Below, piece after piece: positions 34,842 to 43,944 of a stretch of 64,000 nucleotides of DNA. Under the pieces are notes generated by a model. It did not search any database, was not told the DNA's origin, and saw only the letters and a list, made by a program, of their open reading frames with translations. The position numbers were made by a program, and so were the translations under genes. Source of the stretch: Clostridiales bacterium (GTDB taxonomy: Bacteria > Bacillota > Clostridia > Saccharofermentanales > Saccharofermentanaceae); NCBI GenBank assembly GCA_017615325.1, contig JAGAAI010000048.1:52845-116844 (forward strand), given 5' to 3'. How positions within the stretch are numbered: the first letter of the stretch is position 1; each line of letters starts with the position of its first letter.

Positions 34842-36366
34842 ACAAGGCGGGTGATTGATAATAGAGGAGGTCCACTCCGTCGTCTATTTCTTCCCAAAAC
34901 ATGTATTTGACGGATCCGTTCGATTGCTCTTCAGCTTTCAAAGAATACCATTCACCTTCATAGTATCCTTCGTAATATTCTTCATCTATGCCGTCGCTAG
35001 TAGTGAATGATACCTTTAATATGTATATCGTTCCGTCTTTATACGGATCCCAAACGTGCTTTGAGTACTTCTCAAAATCTGTATCTTCCGGTAATTCCGG
35101 ATCATCGTATGAAGGGACAGGCGTCGGTGACGGTGTCGAAGTAGCGGTAGGTTTAGGCGTTGCAGTAGGAGTTGCCGTGGCCGTAGGAACAGCTGTAGGC
35201 GTAGCAGTAGGCACGGCAGTCGGTGCAGCCGTAGGCCTAGCTGTAGGCGTAGCAGTAGGCTTGGCTGTAGGCGTAGCAGTAGGCTTTGCTGTAGGCGTAG
35301 CAGTAGGCTTGGCTGTAGGTGTGGCCGTAGGTGTTGCCGTGACCGTAGGCTCAGGCGTTGGCGTAGCTGTAGGTTCGGCCGTAGGAGTTGCATTCGGAGC
35401 CTCAGTCGGAGTTGCGGTCGGAACCGGCGTTGCTGTCGGATCAGCACCCGGTCTCGGCGTTGCCGTCGGTGATACAGTTGGCGTAACAGTCGGTGTTATA
35501 GTCGGCGTTATCTCAGCCTCAGGTGTCGGTGTTGCGGTAGGAATAGGTGTTGCAGTCGGAGTTGCTGTTGCAGTCGGGGTAGGTTCAGCGGGCTTTATGG
35601 CATTGTTGATAATGTCCTTAAGCTTCTGCTTGTCCCAGCCTGTATCCTTGCATACCTTATCAAGAAGATCATCATTGTTGACGATCATGCGGAGAGCATC
35701 TACGGGAAGATCATCTTCAGAAAGTTTATCCAGGTGGAACTCAACACTGTCGACCGTACGGTCGTTATAAAGATAGACCGTTGCCTGTTCGCCGCCTCTT
35801 ATCTCAGCTGTCTTAACTTCTCCCGTTGAGGGATTACGGCCGATGATCTTTACGACACCGTCAGTTACGACTATCGCTTCCCTTCCTTCTTCATCGTAAT
35901 AGATGTAACCGGAAGTTCCTCTGATACCTGCAGTCATGTTGGACGTCTCTATCTCGAAAGTCTCATCTTCTTTCAAGTGCTCGGTTACTTCGAAAAAGAG
36001 CGCGCCTTTTGTAAGTTTGAGTTCGAGTTTCTTTTGTGCCTTGCGGAATTCTGCACGGCTGTTGGACTGGAGGGTTACGATCTTGGTATCGTCAAGACCG
36101 ACGGAAGCAAGTCCGTCGGATCCCGTATTCAATGCATCCCCTGACTGGAATCTTATGTTGTCGAGAACAGGCTTTGATGCACCATTGGTATCTTCAATAT
36201 TGACAGTTCCTTCTATGCGGAGAAGTCTCATGGTCGTAGCAAGATAATTATTGTTGGATATAAGGATACATACCAATACAATGGCTGCCGCAATAGCCGC
36301 AATAATGACGGAAAGCAATACTTTCTTTCCCTTGGACAATCCTTTGATCTTACCTATCAAAGACAT
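34834..36366 (-). CDS. FecR-domain membrane protein with Pro-Thr repeat linker
   Basis: About 510 residues. An N-terminal TM (about 14-38) leads to an extracytoplasmic FecR-like domain (about 45-205), with [31 protein letters not shown] and [16 protein letters not shown] helical segment, then a long (A/K)PTATPT linker (about 265-425) and a distinct C-terminal part of about 85 residues rich in Tyr and acidic residues follow. FecR domains are sensors or wall-proximal ligand binders and are often paired with CHASE2 cyclases. AAAGGA eight bases before the ATG at 36366 sets the start. Confidence 0.88.
   Translation of the reverse strand: MSLIGKIKGLSKGKKVLLSVIIAAIAAAIVLVCILISNNNYLATTMRLLRIEGTVNIEDTNGASKPVLDNIRFQSGDALNTGSDGLASVGLDDTKIVTLQSNSRAEFRKAQKKLELKLTKGALFFEVTEHLKEDETFEIETSNMTAGIRGTSGYIYYDEEGREAIVVTDGVVKIIGRNPSTGEVKTAEIRGGEQATVYLYNDRTVDSVEFHLDKLSEDDLPVDALRMIVNNDDLLDKVCKDTGWDKQKLKDIINNAIKPAEPTPTATATPTATPIPTATPTPEAEITPTITPTVTPTVSPTATPRPGADPTATPVPTATPTEAPNATPTAEPTATPTPEPTVTATPTATPTAKPTATPTAKPTATPTAKPTATPTARPTAAPTAVPTATPTAVPTATATPTATPKPTATSTPSPTPVPSYDDPELPEDTDFEKYSKHVWDPYKDGTIYILKVSFTTSDGIDEEYYEGYYEGEWYSLKAEEQSNGSVKYMFWEEIDDGVDLLYYQSPALYV
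35240..35311 (-). repeat. 24-bp tandem repeat in the Pro-Thr linker
   Basis: Three near-identical 24-base units (35240-35263, 35264-35287, 35288-35311) differ at one or two positions and encode AKPTATPT. Degenerate copies continue on both sides from about 35130 to 35590. Length variation by slippage is expected. Confidence 0.85.
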
Positions 36367-36445
36367 AAAACGTTCCTTTCTCCCCCATGACGTTGCAGTC
36401 ACTTGTTATCAGCCGGATAGCCTGATACCTGAAAGGTACCTTATG

Positions 36446-36454
36446 ATTATATCA
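36446..36454 (-). promoter_or_regulatory. Extended -10 promoter of the FecR/cyclase/GGDEF operon
   Basis: TGATATAAT on the minus strand, giving a leader of about 70 bases to the ATG at 36366. The -35 region is weak. Confidence 0.55.
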
Positions 36455-36478
36455 CACTTTCTTTCCCGGCCGATATTG

Positions 36479-36484
36479 TATAAT
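36479..36484 (+). promoter_or_regulatory. -10 element of the FkbM gene
   Basis: TATAAT ends 7 bases before the ATG at 36492, so the transcript would start at or next to the start codon (leaderless). No ribosome site and no good -35 are visible. Confidence 0.35.
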
Positions 36485-36491
36485 CATCTGT

Positions 36492-37550
36492 ATGAAAGAT
36501 CTATGGACTTACCTTAAAGAAGAGCACGCGAAAGGCCGCCCCATCGTTCTCTACGGAACGGGAGACGGGGCGGACAAGATAATCGCAAGACTTAGTGAAG
36601 ACGGAATCTCTGTTTCCGGTGTTTTTGCGAGCGAAGGTTTTGTCCGTGACAGGTATTACCGTGACATGAAGGTCGAATCTTTCGATGGAATAAAGACCCG
36701 CCTTGAAGATCCGATAGTACTCGTATCTTTCGGATCTTCAAGACCTGAAGTAATAGAGGCGATCGATAAAGTTGCTTCCTGTTCCGAGTGTTATGCTCCT
36801 GACGTGCCCGTCTGTGGAGGAGAGGTTTTCGATGCAAAGTTCTATAACGAACATCAAGAGCAAATTGACGGAGTCATATCGCAACTTGCTGACGACTTCT
36901 CCCGTGACTGCATGAGAGATCTTATCCGTGCAAGGCTTACAGGCAGGATAGAATATCTTCATAAAGCCGAGTGTGGCAAAGAAGATATATACTCACTGAT
37001 AGACCTTCCGGAAGATGCGATCTTCTACGATCTCGGAGCTTATAACGGCGACACGGTAAAAGAATATTTAAGCCTCTTCCCTTCCATCAGAAGGATCGTT
37101 GCAGTAGAACCCGAACCGCATAATTATAAGAAACTGGAATCATTAAGAGATCAGATCGATGCAAAACTTGATCCTATCCGGGCGATAGTATCGGACTCCT
37201 GTTACGGATCCTCCATAACGGCATCAGCAAGAGGAAGAGGGACCCGCGGGAATCCTGCTTCATCCAAGACGATCGCAACACCTGCCATATCAGTTGACAG
37301 CATAGCTAAGGACTTTGATCCTCCCCATCTTATAAAGTTCGATATCGAGGGATATGAACTTGCGGGAATAAGAGGCGCACATGACACGATATTAAACTTC
37401 CGTCCTCTCATGAGGATCGCATGTTATCACAGGAGCGAAGACATCTTTAAGATCCCGGAAGAGGTTCTCAAGATAAGACCTGACTACAAAGTTTACTTAA
37501 GACATCTTCCCTCGATCCCGGGTTGGGATACGGACTTTATCTTCGTTTGA
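36492..37550 (+). CDS. FkbM-family methyltransferase
   Basis: A 352-residue protein. The N-terminal third (about 15-115) looks like a small Rossmann-type domain (IVLYGTGDGADKI, PIVLVSFGSSRPEVI). The C-terminal methyltransferase part has the SAM motif FYDLGAYNGDTVKEY, the acidic strand IVAVEPEPHNYKKL and HLIKFDIEGYELAGIRGA, which define FkbM enzymes. These methylate sugars or other small molecules, often in surface glycan loci. No ribosome site is obvious and a -10 sits directly upstream, so it may be leaderless. Confidence 0.85.
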   Translation: MKDLWTYLKEEHAKGRPIVLYGTGDGADKIIARLSEDGISVSGVFASEGFVRDRYYRDMKVESFDGIKTRLEDPIVLVSFGSSRPEVIEAIDKVASCSECYAPDVPVCGGEVFDAKFYNEHQEQIDGVISQLADDFSRDCMRDLIRARLTGRIEYLHKAECGKEDIYSLIDLPEDAIFYDLGAYNGDTVKEYLSLFPSIRRIVAVEPEPHNYKKLESLRDQIDAKLDPIRAIVSDSCYGSSITASARGRGTRGNPASSKTIATPAISVDSIAKDFDPPHLIKFDIEGYELAGIRGAHDTILNFRPLMRIACYHRSEDIFKIPEEVLKIRPDYKVYLRHLPSIPGWDTDFIFV

Positions 37551-37603
37551 CTCCTATCTTTGTTTGTTCTTAATAAGTTTATAAAGTTAACAAATGAACA
37601 ATG

Positions 37604-37609
37604 TATAAT
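37604..37609 (+). promoter_or_regulatory. -10 element for the PAS-GGDEF gene
   Basis: TATAAT preceded by TG on the plus strand, about 50 bases before the ATG at 37660, with an AT-rich upstream region but no clear -35. Confidence 0.4.
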
Positions 37610-37659
37610 CAAGATATATAAGTCTCCGCTCTTTGTCTCCATGTAACCGGAGGTCACTT

Positions 37660-39213
37660 ATGGTACTGAAGATTTTTATAAGACTTGTATCAGAAGATCT
37701 GGCATCGGCTTTGGCAAATGTCGTTACCGAACACAGACACATAACGACAGAATTCGACCGCGGTGATACACCCGTCACAAAGCCTTCAGATTGTATCGGT
37801 CTTATAGTAACCGACGACTCTTCACGTTTTATCGAAAGCTGTCACATAGACGACACTCCGCTTAAGTCTTTCTATAACATCTTCTACGGCGAACCCGATA
37901 CGGAGATCTTCAGCAAGGCTGACGATGTTTTCCCTTCATCAGAGAAGACCGGGATCACTGCCGCAAGACTCATAAAGAACATAGACCGCATAGCTTCTGA
38001 CTTCGATGCATGGATGTACAGTTCCATGCTCTATACGACTATCAACAGTCTCCCTGACCTTATCTGGTACAAGGATGCCAGGGGAGCCCACCTTGCCGTT
38101 AATACCGCTTTCTGCAAAACGGTCCATAAACCACTGGAGGATATAAGAGGCCGGGGCCACTATTACATCTGGGACATCACACCGGAAGAATATGCAACAG
38201 GCGAATATGTCTGCATGGAATCCGAGACAGAGACGATGAAATCGGGAAAGACCTGCGTCTTTGACGAACCCCTTAAGACAGGCGACGGCATGAAGCAGCT
38301 GCAGACATTTAAGACACCGCTATACGATCCTTTCGGCAGGATATACGGAACGGTCGGTATCGGTAAAGACGTAACGGATTTTGCCAACATGGGTGTTGCC
38401 CTGTCACTCCTCATCGAAAACGTTCCCTTCCCTCTGGTCCTCTGCGATAACAACTGGGATACATTCAAGATGAACAGCTCCTTCTTCTCGCTCTTTAAGG
38501 TCGACCCGGATCAGTCCTTCAACTACATACAATGGAAGAGGGAACATCTCAAGGGAGAAGGCCACATGCATGCGACCGGTGAGAAAGCGACCATGCGCAA
38601 CGAATACACATATACTGACGGCAATAAGGAAATGTCTTTCGTAGTTACCGAACGCGTTATCTACGATCACTTCGATAATCCTGCAGGCCACATGGTATTC
38701 CTGCGTGATATCACTTTCGAGAAGACATACGAACAGGATATCCTCAAGGCTGCCAATACGGATGTATTGACGGGCCTTTTCAACCGCCGTTATTTCTATT
38801 CTTATCTTACCAACAATACAGGATCTCCCATGACCCTGCTCTACATGGATCTCGACAGGTTCAAGGAGATCAATGACAAGTTCGGTCATTCAAGAGGTGA
38901 CGATGTCTTAAAAAGGACGGCAGATCTTATCCGCAAGATCTTCCCTGAAGCAATAGCGGCCCGTCTTGGCGGTGATGAATTTGCTGCTCTCTTCAAGGGT
39001 TTGCCTGATGAAGATATCCTGGCTCACGACATAAAGGATTTTGAAGAGGCCGTGATCGGCCTTGTTCGCCGTGACAGCGAAGACGATCCCTATCTTACTG
39101 TCAGCATCGGCATCGTAAGATGCGAAGAAGTGGACGATATCGATTCCTTCATACACGCAGGCGACAGCAGGATGTATGAGATCAAGAAGGAACACCATAA
39201 GATGAACCATTGA
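37660..39213 (+). CDS. PAS-GGDEF diguanylate cyclase
   Basis: About 517 residues, soluble. An N-terminal receiver-like or degenerate regulatory domain (about 1-115) precedes two PAS-like domains (about 130-245, with LPDLIWYKDARGAHLAVNTA; and about 250-365). The C-terminal GGDEF domain (about 375-517) starts DVLTGLFNRRYF and has ARLGGDEF at the active site, so it is likely active in making c-di-GMP. An RxxD inhibitory site is not evident. GGAGG precedes the ATG at 37660, shortening the longer frame at 37633. Confidence 0.9.
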   Translation: MVLKIFIRLVSEDLASALANVVTEHRHITTEFDRGDTPVTKPSDCIGLIVTDDSSRFIESCHIDDTPLKSFYNIFYGEPDTEIFSKADDVFPSSEKTGITAARLIKNIDRIASDFDAWMYSSMLYTTINSLPDLIWYKDARGAHLAVNTAFCKTVHKPLEDIRGRGHYYIWDITPEEYATGEYVCMESETETMKSGKTCVFDEPLKTGDGMKQLQTFKTPLYDPFGRIYGTVGIGKDVTDFANMGVALSLLIENVPFPLVLCDNNWDTFKMNSSFFSLFKVDPDQSFNYIQWKREHLKGEGHMHATGEKATMRNEYTYTDGNKEMSFVVTERVIYDHFDNPAGHMVFLRDITFEKTYEQDILKAANTDVLTGLFNRRYFYSYLTNNTGSPMTLLYMDLDRFKEINDKFGHSRGDDVLKRTADLIRKIFPEAIAARLGGDEFAALFKGLPDEDILAHDIKDFEEAVIGLVRRDSEDDPYLTVSIGIVRCEEVDDIDSFIHAGDSRMYEIKKEHHKMNH

Positions 39214-39281
39214 TCTTAATGGGCAGTTAATCTCTTAGTGCTAAAAAGTATATAAACAAGTAAAGGAGTATTATAGCTACA

Positions 39282-40121
39282 ATGTTTTCGACGGGTCACT
39301 TTATATGGATTGCAGTATCCTTTATCCTGATCGGTGTATTTACTGCATTATGTATACGATTTAAGCCCCCTGTTAAACGCGTAATAACCGTATGTCTTGC
39401 ACTGGGATTATTGTCGGAAGTTATAAAGATCCTCTCTGTTATCGAGATCGTTCCGATGGTGGATCCTGCCATCGTTAACGAGAACGGAACTTATGTCCTG
39501 ACCTATGTTCCCACCGGTGAGTATTCACCGATGCTTGCCAACGAACATCTCCCCCTGGAACTTTGCAGCCTGCAGCTCTTCTTCATGGCGCTCCTGGTGA
39601 TCCTTAAAGATGAGAGACTTAAGCATTACATCTATGTCCTGATGTTCCCGACGGGAGTCATCGGAGGCACGCTCGGAGTTGTTCTCGCAACAACAACGAA
39701 CTACATAAAGACCCCTTCGGAGTTTATAACTTCTCCCAGGATCTGGCAGTACTTTATCTACCATGCCATGATCATATTCCTGAGTATCTACATCGGATAC
39801 TCAAAGGAGATCTATCTTAAGTTCAAGGACTGGAAACCTGCCGTGATCGCCGTGATACTCCTGGATCTTCCCTCCTTCTACATTAACTCCGTAATGAGTG
39901 AGAAGGTATATCTCAATAACGAGCTCGTAGGCACATCCCACAGGATCAATTATCTGTCGTCTTATGTTAATCCCCTTGGCATAGTCCTCAAAGAGAAATG
40001 GCAGTGGATAATCTATCTCCTGATAAGGGCTGTCCTTGCATTTGGGCTGATCGTCCTCCTCTTCGTTCCTTTCATAAAGAGGAAGAAAGAGAGATCTTTA
40101 GGGGAACACAAGCAAGCCTGA
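39282..40121 (+). CDS. TMEM164/YwaF-like integral membrane protein (copy 1)
   Basis: A 279-residue protein with about seven hydrophobic spans. The segment EHLPLELCSLQLFF, an acidic-flanked LPLxxCS motif at the outer end of a helix, plus YHAMIIFLSIYIGY and SYVNPLG, match the YwaF/TIGR02206 group related to TMEM164. A paralogue with LPLEVCSF is at 48962-49765. Function is not established in bacteria. AAAGGAG lies about 13 bases before the ATG, a long spacing. Confidence 0.7.
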   Translation: MFSTGHFIWIAVSFILIGVFTALCIRFKPPVKRVITVCLALGLLSEVIKILSVIEIVPMVDPAIVNENGTYVLTYVPTGEYSPMLANEHLPLELCSLQLFFMALLVILKDERLKHYIYVLMFPTGVIGGTLGVVLATTTNYIKTPSEFITSPRIWQYFIYHAMIIFLSIYIGYSKEIYLKFKDWKPAVIAVILLDLPSFYINSVMSEKVYLNNELVGTSHRINYLSSYVNPLGIVLKEKWQWIIYLLIRAVLAFGLIVLLFVPFIKRKKERSLGEHKQA

Positions 40122-40145
40122 TCACAAAAACTTTATTGTACCGGG

Positions 40146-41396
40146 TCAGAGGCTTGGACCCAGATCAACATCCAGTTCCTTGAAAAGGACTTTAAGGAGA
40201 GATGTGAAACATGCTTCACCAATTATGGTCGGGCAGGAAGCTGCAAAATAGACTCTGCCGTATTTTTCCGATTCGATGACTATATTCTGGGTTATATATG
40301 AAGCAACTGAACCGGAATGACCGTATGCTCTCTGTCCATAAGGATAGAGTCCGCAGCCGTATTCGCCAAACTGATAATCCTCCATGACCGCAAGAGATCC
40401 TTCGCTAACAAGATCTCCTCCGATAAGAGCCTTGTCGAAAGTCAGAAGATCTGCCATACAGGTATGGATATCTCCGGCTCCCCTTGCTCCAAACTGGAAG
40501 GTGTGATAGCCCTGTGCTTCATCAGGAACACTAGTCTCATCCCCGTATTTCGTGGCACTTGAATGTTCCATAGCCAATGGTTCAAAAACGTATTTTGTTA
40601 CTGCTTCGCTATAGCTCACGCCTTCGACCTGCTCGATGATCATGGCAAGAAGATGATAGTTGCTGTTGGAATAATCGACTTTGCTCCCAGGTTCAAAATC
40701 AAGAGGCGCGGCATACATATAGTTAAGGAAATCTTCATCCGGAAGACCGTCAACTGAATACATATCCTCGTACTTCTTAATGTCGGCCTTTGATAGTCCG
40801 AAAAAGGCAAAGGGGTTATTAACATAATCCGGTATTCCGGAGGTCATGTTCAAAAGATTCCTGACAGTAATATCTTTTCCAGTCTTATAATCCGGGAAGA
40901 ATTCTGTGATCTTATCGTCGAGACCGATCTTCCCCTGCTCAACAAGTTTCATTGTGACAACGGCAGTAAATGTCTTTGTTACCGAGCCGATCTCATATAC
41001 CGTGAAAGGGTCTACCGGATCACCTGATGTCGTAAGCGAATTATTGGGGCCGCCATAAAGGATGATCCCGTCTTCCGTTGCAAGGATCATAGATCCTTTG
41101 AAGTTCTGGGAGGAACTTATCTTTTCGATGTGTTCGATCAGGTCCTGATATTTGCTGTCGTCACTGGCAAAGAAATTGTTCTTATCTATCCTCAAACCCT
41201 CAAGATATCCCGAACTTACATATGAAGGCTCTGAAGAAGTCGTAGCAGTCGTCGCTTCAGTTGTTGTCGTTGCAGCTGTACTTGTCTCATCAGAAGAAGA
41301 TGCAGTCGTGCTATCTTCCGTTCCGCCCGATATAGCACAGGAACAACCCGATACCATGATCGTCGTAACCAGCAATACAGCTAATGATCTCTTCAT
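40146..41396 (-). CDS. Lipoprotein serine hydrolase (class C beta-lactamase/PBP fold)
   Basis: A 416-residue exported protein. The lipobox VSGC (C18) is followed by a Ser/Thr linker. The hydrolase domain (about 75-410) has the nucleophile motif SVTK (S138-K141), the second motif VDYSNSN (Tyr near 245) and the HSG triad segment GHSGSVASY near 374. Such proteins are D-Ala-D-Ala peptidases, esterases or beta-lactamases; the exact activity is not readable. It has its own promoter bracketed by two dyads, and lies downstream of the blaI/blaR1-like operon. Confidence 0.88.
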   Translation of the reverse strand: MKRSLAVLLVTTIMVSGCSCAISGGTEDSTTASSSDETSTAATTTTEATTATTSSEPSYVSSGYLEGLRIDKNNFFASDDSKYQDLIEHIEKISSSQNFKGSMILATEDGIILYGGPNNSLTTSGDPVDPFTVYEIGSVTKTFTAVVTMKLVEQGKIGLDDKITEFFPDYKTGKDITVRNLLNMTSGIPDYVNNPFAFFGLSKADIKKYEDMYSVDGLPDEDFLNYMYAAPLDFEPGSKVDYSNSNYHLLAMIIEQVEGVSYSEAVTKYVFEPLAMEHSSATKYGDETSVPDEAQGYHTFQFGARGAGDIHTCMADLLTFDKALIGGDLVSEGSLAVMEDYQFGEYGCGLYPYGQRAYGHSGSVASYITQNIVIESEKYGRVYFAASCPTIIGEACFTSLLKVLFKELDVDLGPSL

Positions 41397-41421
41397 CTAT
41401 TCTCCCCTGCCTTTCGCAAAA

Positions 41422-41455
41422 GCAATCGCAGTAACAAATTGGTTACTGCAATTGC
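41422..41455. promoter_or_regulatory. Operator-like palindrome over the start site of the hydrolase gene
   Basis: GCAGTAAC (41428-41435) and GTTACTGC (41442-41449) are perfect arms with a 6-base spacer; extending outward adds GCAAT/ATTGC with one mismatch (34 bases overall). It abuts the -10 at 41456 and covers the predicted start site, the classic position for a repressor. Confidence 0.65.
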
Positions 41456-41484
41456 ATATTAAAGCAGACGGATGTGCATGTCAA
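41456..41484 (-). promoter_or_regulatory. Promoter of the lipoprotein serine hydrolase
   Basis: On the minus strand a perfect TTGACA (41479-41484) and TAATAT (41456-41461) are separated by exactly 17 bases. Confidence 0.8.
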
Positions 41485-41490
41485 GAGAAA

Positions 41491-41508
41491 AGTAATAATT
41501 TTGTTACT
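41491..41508. promoter_or_regulatory. Second operator-like dyad upstream of the hydrolase promoter
   Basis: AGTAAT-N6-GTTACT matches the central 18 bases of the downstream dyad at 15 of 18 positions. It ends 6 bases upstream of the -35. The centres of the two dyads are 61 bases apart. Confidence 0.6.
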
Positions 41509-41516
41509 ATTTATCC

Positions 41517-42137
41517 TTACTTACCTTTCCATCCCGTATAATCTTCGTATACATGGCAGAACCTTATGGATCCTGCTATAGCGGAATCAGAACTGAAGAG
41601 GGTCTCCTGGATCTTCTCCCAGGTTACCTCGGGGTCATCTGCCAGCACATAGTATTCATATTTTTCGTAAAGCGAATCTTCATTGGGAGCATCACCCGTG
41701 AAGTGGAGCAGGCAGCCGTAGAACTCCTGTTTTTCCTCTTCTTCCAATGAGCAGTCTCTTACCCTCACGGAATACTTCTTGCCGTCGTATTCGACCAGGT
41801 AAAAGTAGAGACAGGGATACTGGTCCTTCTCCTGCTCATAGAGTTCTTCACTTACATGATCTTTATCAAGGGTGTAGTATTTTGCGATAATGACCGATGC
41901 GGTTTTACCGGCTGAAGCTGTTTTCAGGAAATCATTCCAGCTGTCCTTACCGGAAGTAACGCCTCTGTCTTCAATTACAACAGCACCCTTCTCCCTTGCA
42001 AGTTCCAACGCCTCATCGGCAGGGCACACTTTCTTATAAAGGTCTTCTATATCCTTATTCATTTTTCCTGCTCCTGCACATGATGTCATAAACATAAGCG
42101 ATGCTATAACAAGCATAACTGATATTATCTTTCTCAT
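41517..42137 (-). CDS. Small lipoprotein of unknown function (A)
   Basis: A 206-residue protein with signal MRKIISVMLVIASLMFMTSC (lipobox Cys at residue 20), then a folded domain with alternating charged and aromatic residues, including CLYFYLVEYDGKKYSVRVRD. I do not recognise a family. It follows the lipoprotein B gene by 22 bases in the blaI operon, with AAAGGAG upstream of its ATG. It may respond to the same signal as BlaI. Confidence 0.7.
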   Translation of the reverse strand: MRKIISVMLVIASLMFMTSCAGAGKMNKDIEDLYKKVCPADEALELAREKGAVVIEDRGVTSGKDSWNDFLKTASAGKTASVIIAKYYTLDKDHVSEELYEQEKDQYPCLYFYLVEYDGKKYSVRVRDCSLEEEEKQEFYGCLLHFTGDAPNEDSLYEKYEYYVLADDPEVTWEKIQETLFSSDSAIAGSIRFCHVYEDYTGWKGK

Positions 42138-42159
42138 TTTCTATCTCCTTTCCAGCTGC

Positions 42160-42639
42160 TTATTCCAATATGATATTTACAGCCATTCCATTGTCATCGA
42201 ACACTTTTTTGAGTTTTGCCCAATACTCATCGTTGATCTCGTACTGATAACTTGATACAGGCTGGATAACAGGCATTACGATAACATCCTGATACTTTAT
42301 ATCCTGATATTCAAGGATCTTTTTGGCTTCAGTTATCGAAAGAGATCTATTAGCAAGATCCCATATCTCTTCGTCTGTCTTGTTGCGGTTGGTCCCGCTC
42401 ATCATCCCGCATCTGAAAGAGTCTTCAGACATCTCCCAGATATAGAATTCGATACCCTTGAAAGAGCTTAATTCGAAATACTCAGGACACTCTGCTTTCA
42501 GTTCTTCAATACTCCGATCTCCTTCTTCCTCTTCCTGTGAATTGTTTTGTGAAGGATTTACCTCCCCGGCCTTAACAAAGCTGCATGCCGTAAAAGACAT
42601 CATCAGCAAAACGGCCATAATAAATGCTCTGATCTTCAT
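42160..42639 (-). CDS. Small lipoprotein of unknown function (B)
   Basis: A 159-residue protein with signal MKIRAFIMAVLLMMSFTAC (lipobox Cys at residue 19), followed by an Asn/Gln/Glu spacer and a compact domain containing FKGIEFYIWEMSEDSFRCGM. No family recognised. It lies 17 bases after the BlaR1-like gene. Confidence 0.7.
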   Translation of the reverse strand: MKIRAFIMAVLLMMSFTACSFVKAGEVNPSQNNSQEEEEGDRSIEELKAECPEYFELSSFKGIEFYIWEMSEDSFRCGMMSGTNRNKTDEEIWDLANRSLSITEAKKILEYQDIKYQDVIVMPVIQPVSSYQYEINDEYWAKLKKVFDDNGMAVNIILE

Positions 42640-42656
42640 TTTTTTTACCTTCCTTT

Positions 42657-43571
42657 CTATCCCGCGTTTGTGATCAAAGTGTATATGATGATAACTACCA
42701 GCGCAGTAAATCCTGCTGCGGATAATACCGTCATCTTTTTATAAGACAGGACGTTCTCTATCCTTGTCCTGACCTTTGCACCTCCAAAGGCAGATACGAG
42801 CATGCTCTTGCTCTGACTGCATGAAAGAAGTGCTCTTACATATTCCTTGCGTTCTTCACTTTTATAGTTTGCGACTGCCATCTCATCGCAGGCAAGTTCC
42901 AGATCCTCAAGAAAACATTTCAGAAAGATCCAGGAAAGAGGATTAAACCAGTGGATAGAAGCTGCGATAAATCCGATTATCCTCCAGAGGTTATCAAGTC
43001 TTCTGATATGGGTCTTCTCGTGCCGGATAACATACTCAAGATCTTTGCCCTCATATGAAGAAGGCAGTACGATCTTAGGTCTTATTATCCCGTACACCGC
43101 AGGCCCGGTAACCTTGTCTGACATGTAGATTCCTTCTTTAAGAAGCCTTGCATCATCTGTTTCTTTCCTGGTAGTTATATAGATAGCCGTCAATGCGATC
43201 AGTATCGCAAGTGCCACTATGATCCATACAAATCCTGCAATGTTGAATACGTTCTCGAGTATGTTCACCTTATATGTCATAGGTGAATAACTGTCGGCCG
43301 CCATCATGGTGTTGGTAAAAGAGAATGCCAGATCATCTCCTGCTTCATATACAGTAACGGTCCTTGTGGTGAACTTTGAGATCAGTGACATCAGGCTCCA
43401 GGAACTGTTCATCCCGAAAGGTATGCACATGCGGATGAAAGGTATCAGCCACAGGAAGACAGATACCCTGCGTGGGATCCCTTTTATCTTTCTTAAGAGC
43501 AGCACGATCAGCCCCATAAAGGAAGCAACGATGCTCATATTAAAGATCCAGTAACAAATCTCTCCTAACAT
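42657..43571 (-). CDS. BlaR1/MecR1-like M56 zinc metalloprotease, short form
   Basis: A 304-residue membrane protease. Four hydrophobic spans are visible (about 8-27, 38-52, 112-132 and 283-302). The zinc site HEKTH is at residues 184-188 and the third ligand region LELACDEMAVANY follows, with GPAVYGIIRPKIVLP as family signature. Full-length BlaR1 has a C-terminal penicillin-binding sensor of about 250 residues, which is absent here, so the inducer sensed is unknown. It starts 6 bases after blaI ends, with GAGGTG overlapping the blaI stop. Confidence 0.9.
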   Translation of the reverse strand: MLGEICYWIFNMSIVASFMGLIVLLLRKIKGIPRRVSVFLWLIPFIRMCIPFGMNSSWSLMSLISKFTTRTVTVYEAGDDLAFSFTNTMMAADSYSPMTYKVNILENVFNIAGFVWIIVALAILIALTAIYITTRKETDDARLLKEGIYMSDKVTGPAVYGIIRPKIVLPSSYEGKDLEYVIRHEKTHIRRLDNLWRIIGFIAASIHWFNPLSWIFLKCFLEDLELACDEMAVANYKSEERKEYVRALLSCSQSKSMLVSAFGGAKVRTRIENVLSYKKMTVLSAAGFTALVVIIIYTLITNAG

Positions 43572-43577
43572 CGGTGA

Positions 43578-43934
43578 TCACCTCTTGTCTATGAGATCCT
43601 TAAGTTCAGCTATCTCTTCATCAGAGAGTTTCTCGTCTTCCAAGAGTGCCGAGAACAAAGCTTTTCGGGACCCTCCGAAAACCTTGTTCAAAAGAGTCGA
43701 TGCTTCGTTCTTCTGCACCTCTTCCTGAGTTACCAGAGGACTGCAGATAAAGCCCGGTTCATCACGTCTGATGAAGCCCTTCGCCTCCAGCTTCTTGATG
43801 ACCGTATAGGTCGTGTTCTTGTTCCATCCGATAGTATCAGCTGCGATAAGGCTGATCTCCTTGGCAGTAAGAGACCCCTTATTCCATAAGATCTCCATTA
43901 CCTTTGCTTCGCTGTCAAATAATTTTTCCTGCAT
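43578..43934 (-). CDS. blaI: BlaI/MecI-family transcriptional repressor
   Basis: A 118-residue winged-helix repressor. The N-terminal DNA-binding part has EAKVMEILWNKGSLTAKEIS and NKNTTYTVIKKLEAKGFI, both diagnostic. The C-terminal helices mediate dimerisation, and the linker QEEVQKNEASTLLN is where the paired protease would cut. GGAGG lies 7 bases before the ATG. Two dyads overlap its promoter, so it is very likely autoregulated. Targets beyond its own operon are unknown. Confidence 0.93.
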   Translation of the reverse strand: MQEKLFDSEAKVMEILWNKGSLTAKEISLIAADTIGWNKNTTYTVIKKLEAKGFIRRDEPGFICSPLVTQEEVQKNEASTLLNKVFGGSRKALFSALLEDEKLSDEEIAELKDLIDKR

Positions 43935-43944
43935 ATCCAGACCT

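Noticed and set aside
35240..35311. Possible CRISPR-like array of 24-bp repeats
   Set aside because: The units are contiguous without spacers and keep the coding frame of a Pro-Thr linker.
34988..35770. A long plus-strand frame of Val-Gly-Val-Ala repeats
   Set aside because: It is the reverse complement of the Pro-Thr repeats in the FecR-domain protein, which has a good start, TM and conserved domain.
42657..43571. Full-length beta-lactam sensor BlaR1
   Set aside because: The protein ends at 304 residues after the last TM helix; no SxxK/SxN/KTG penicillin-binding domain follows, and the next genes are separate lipoproteins.
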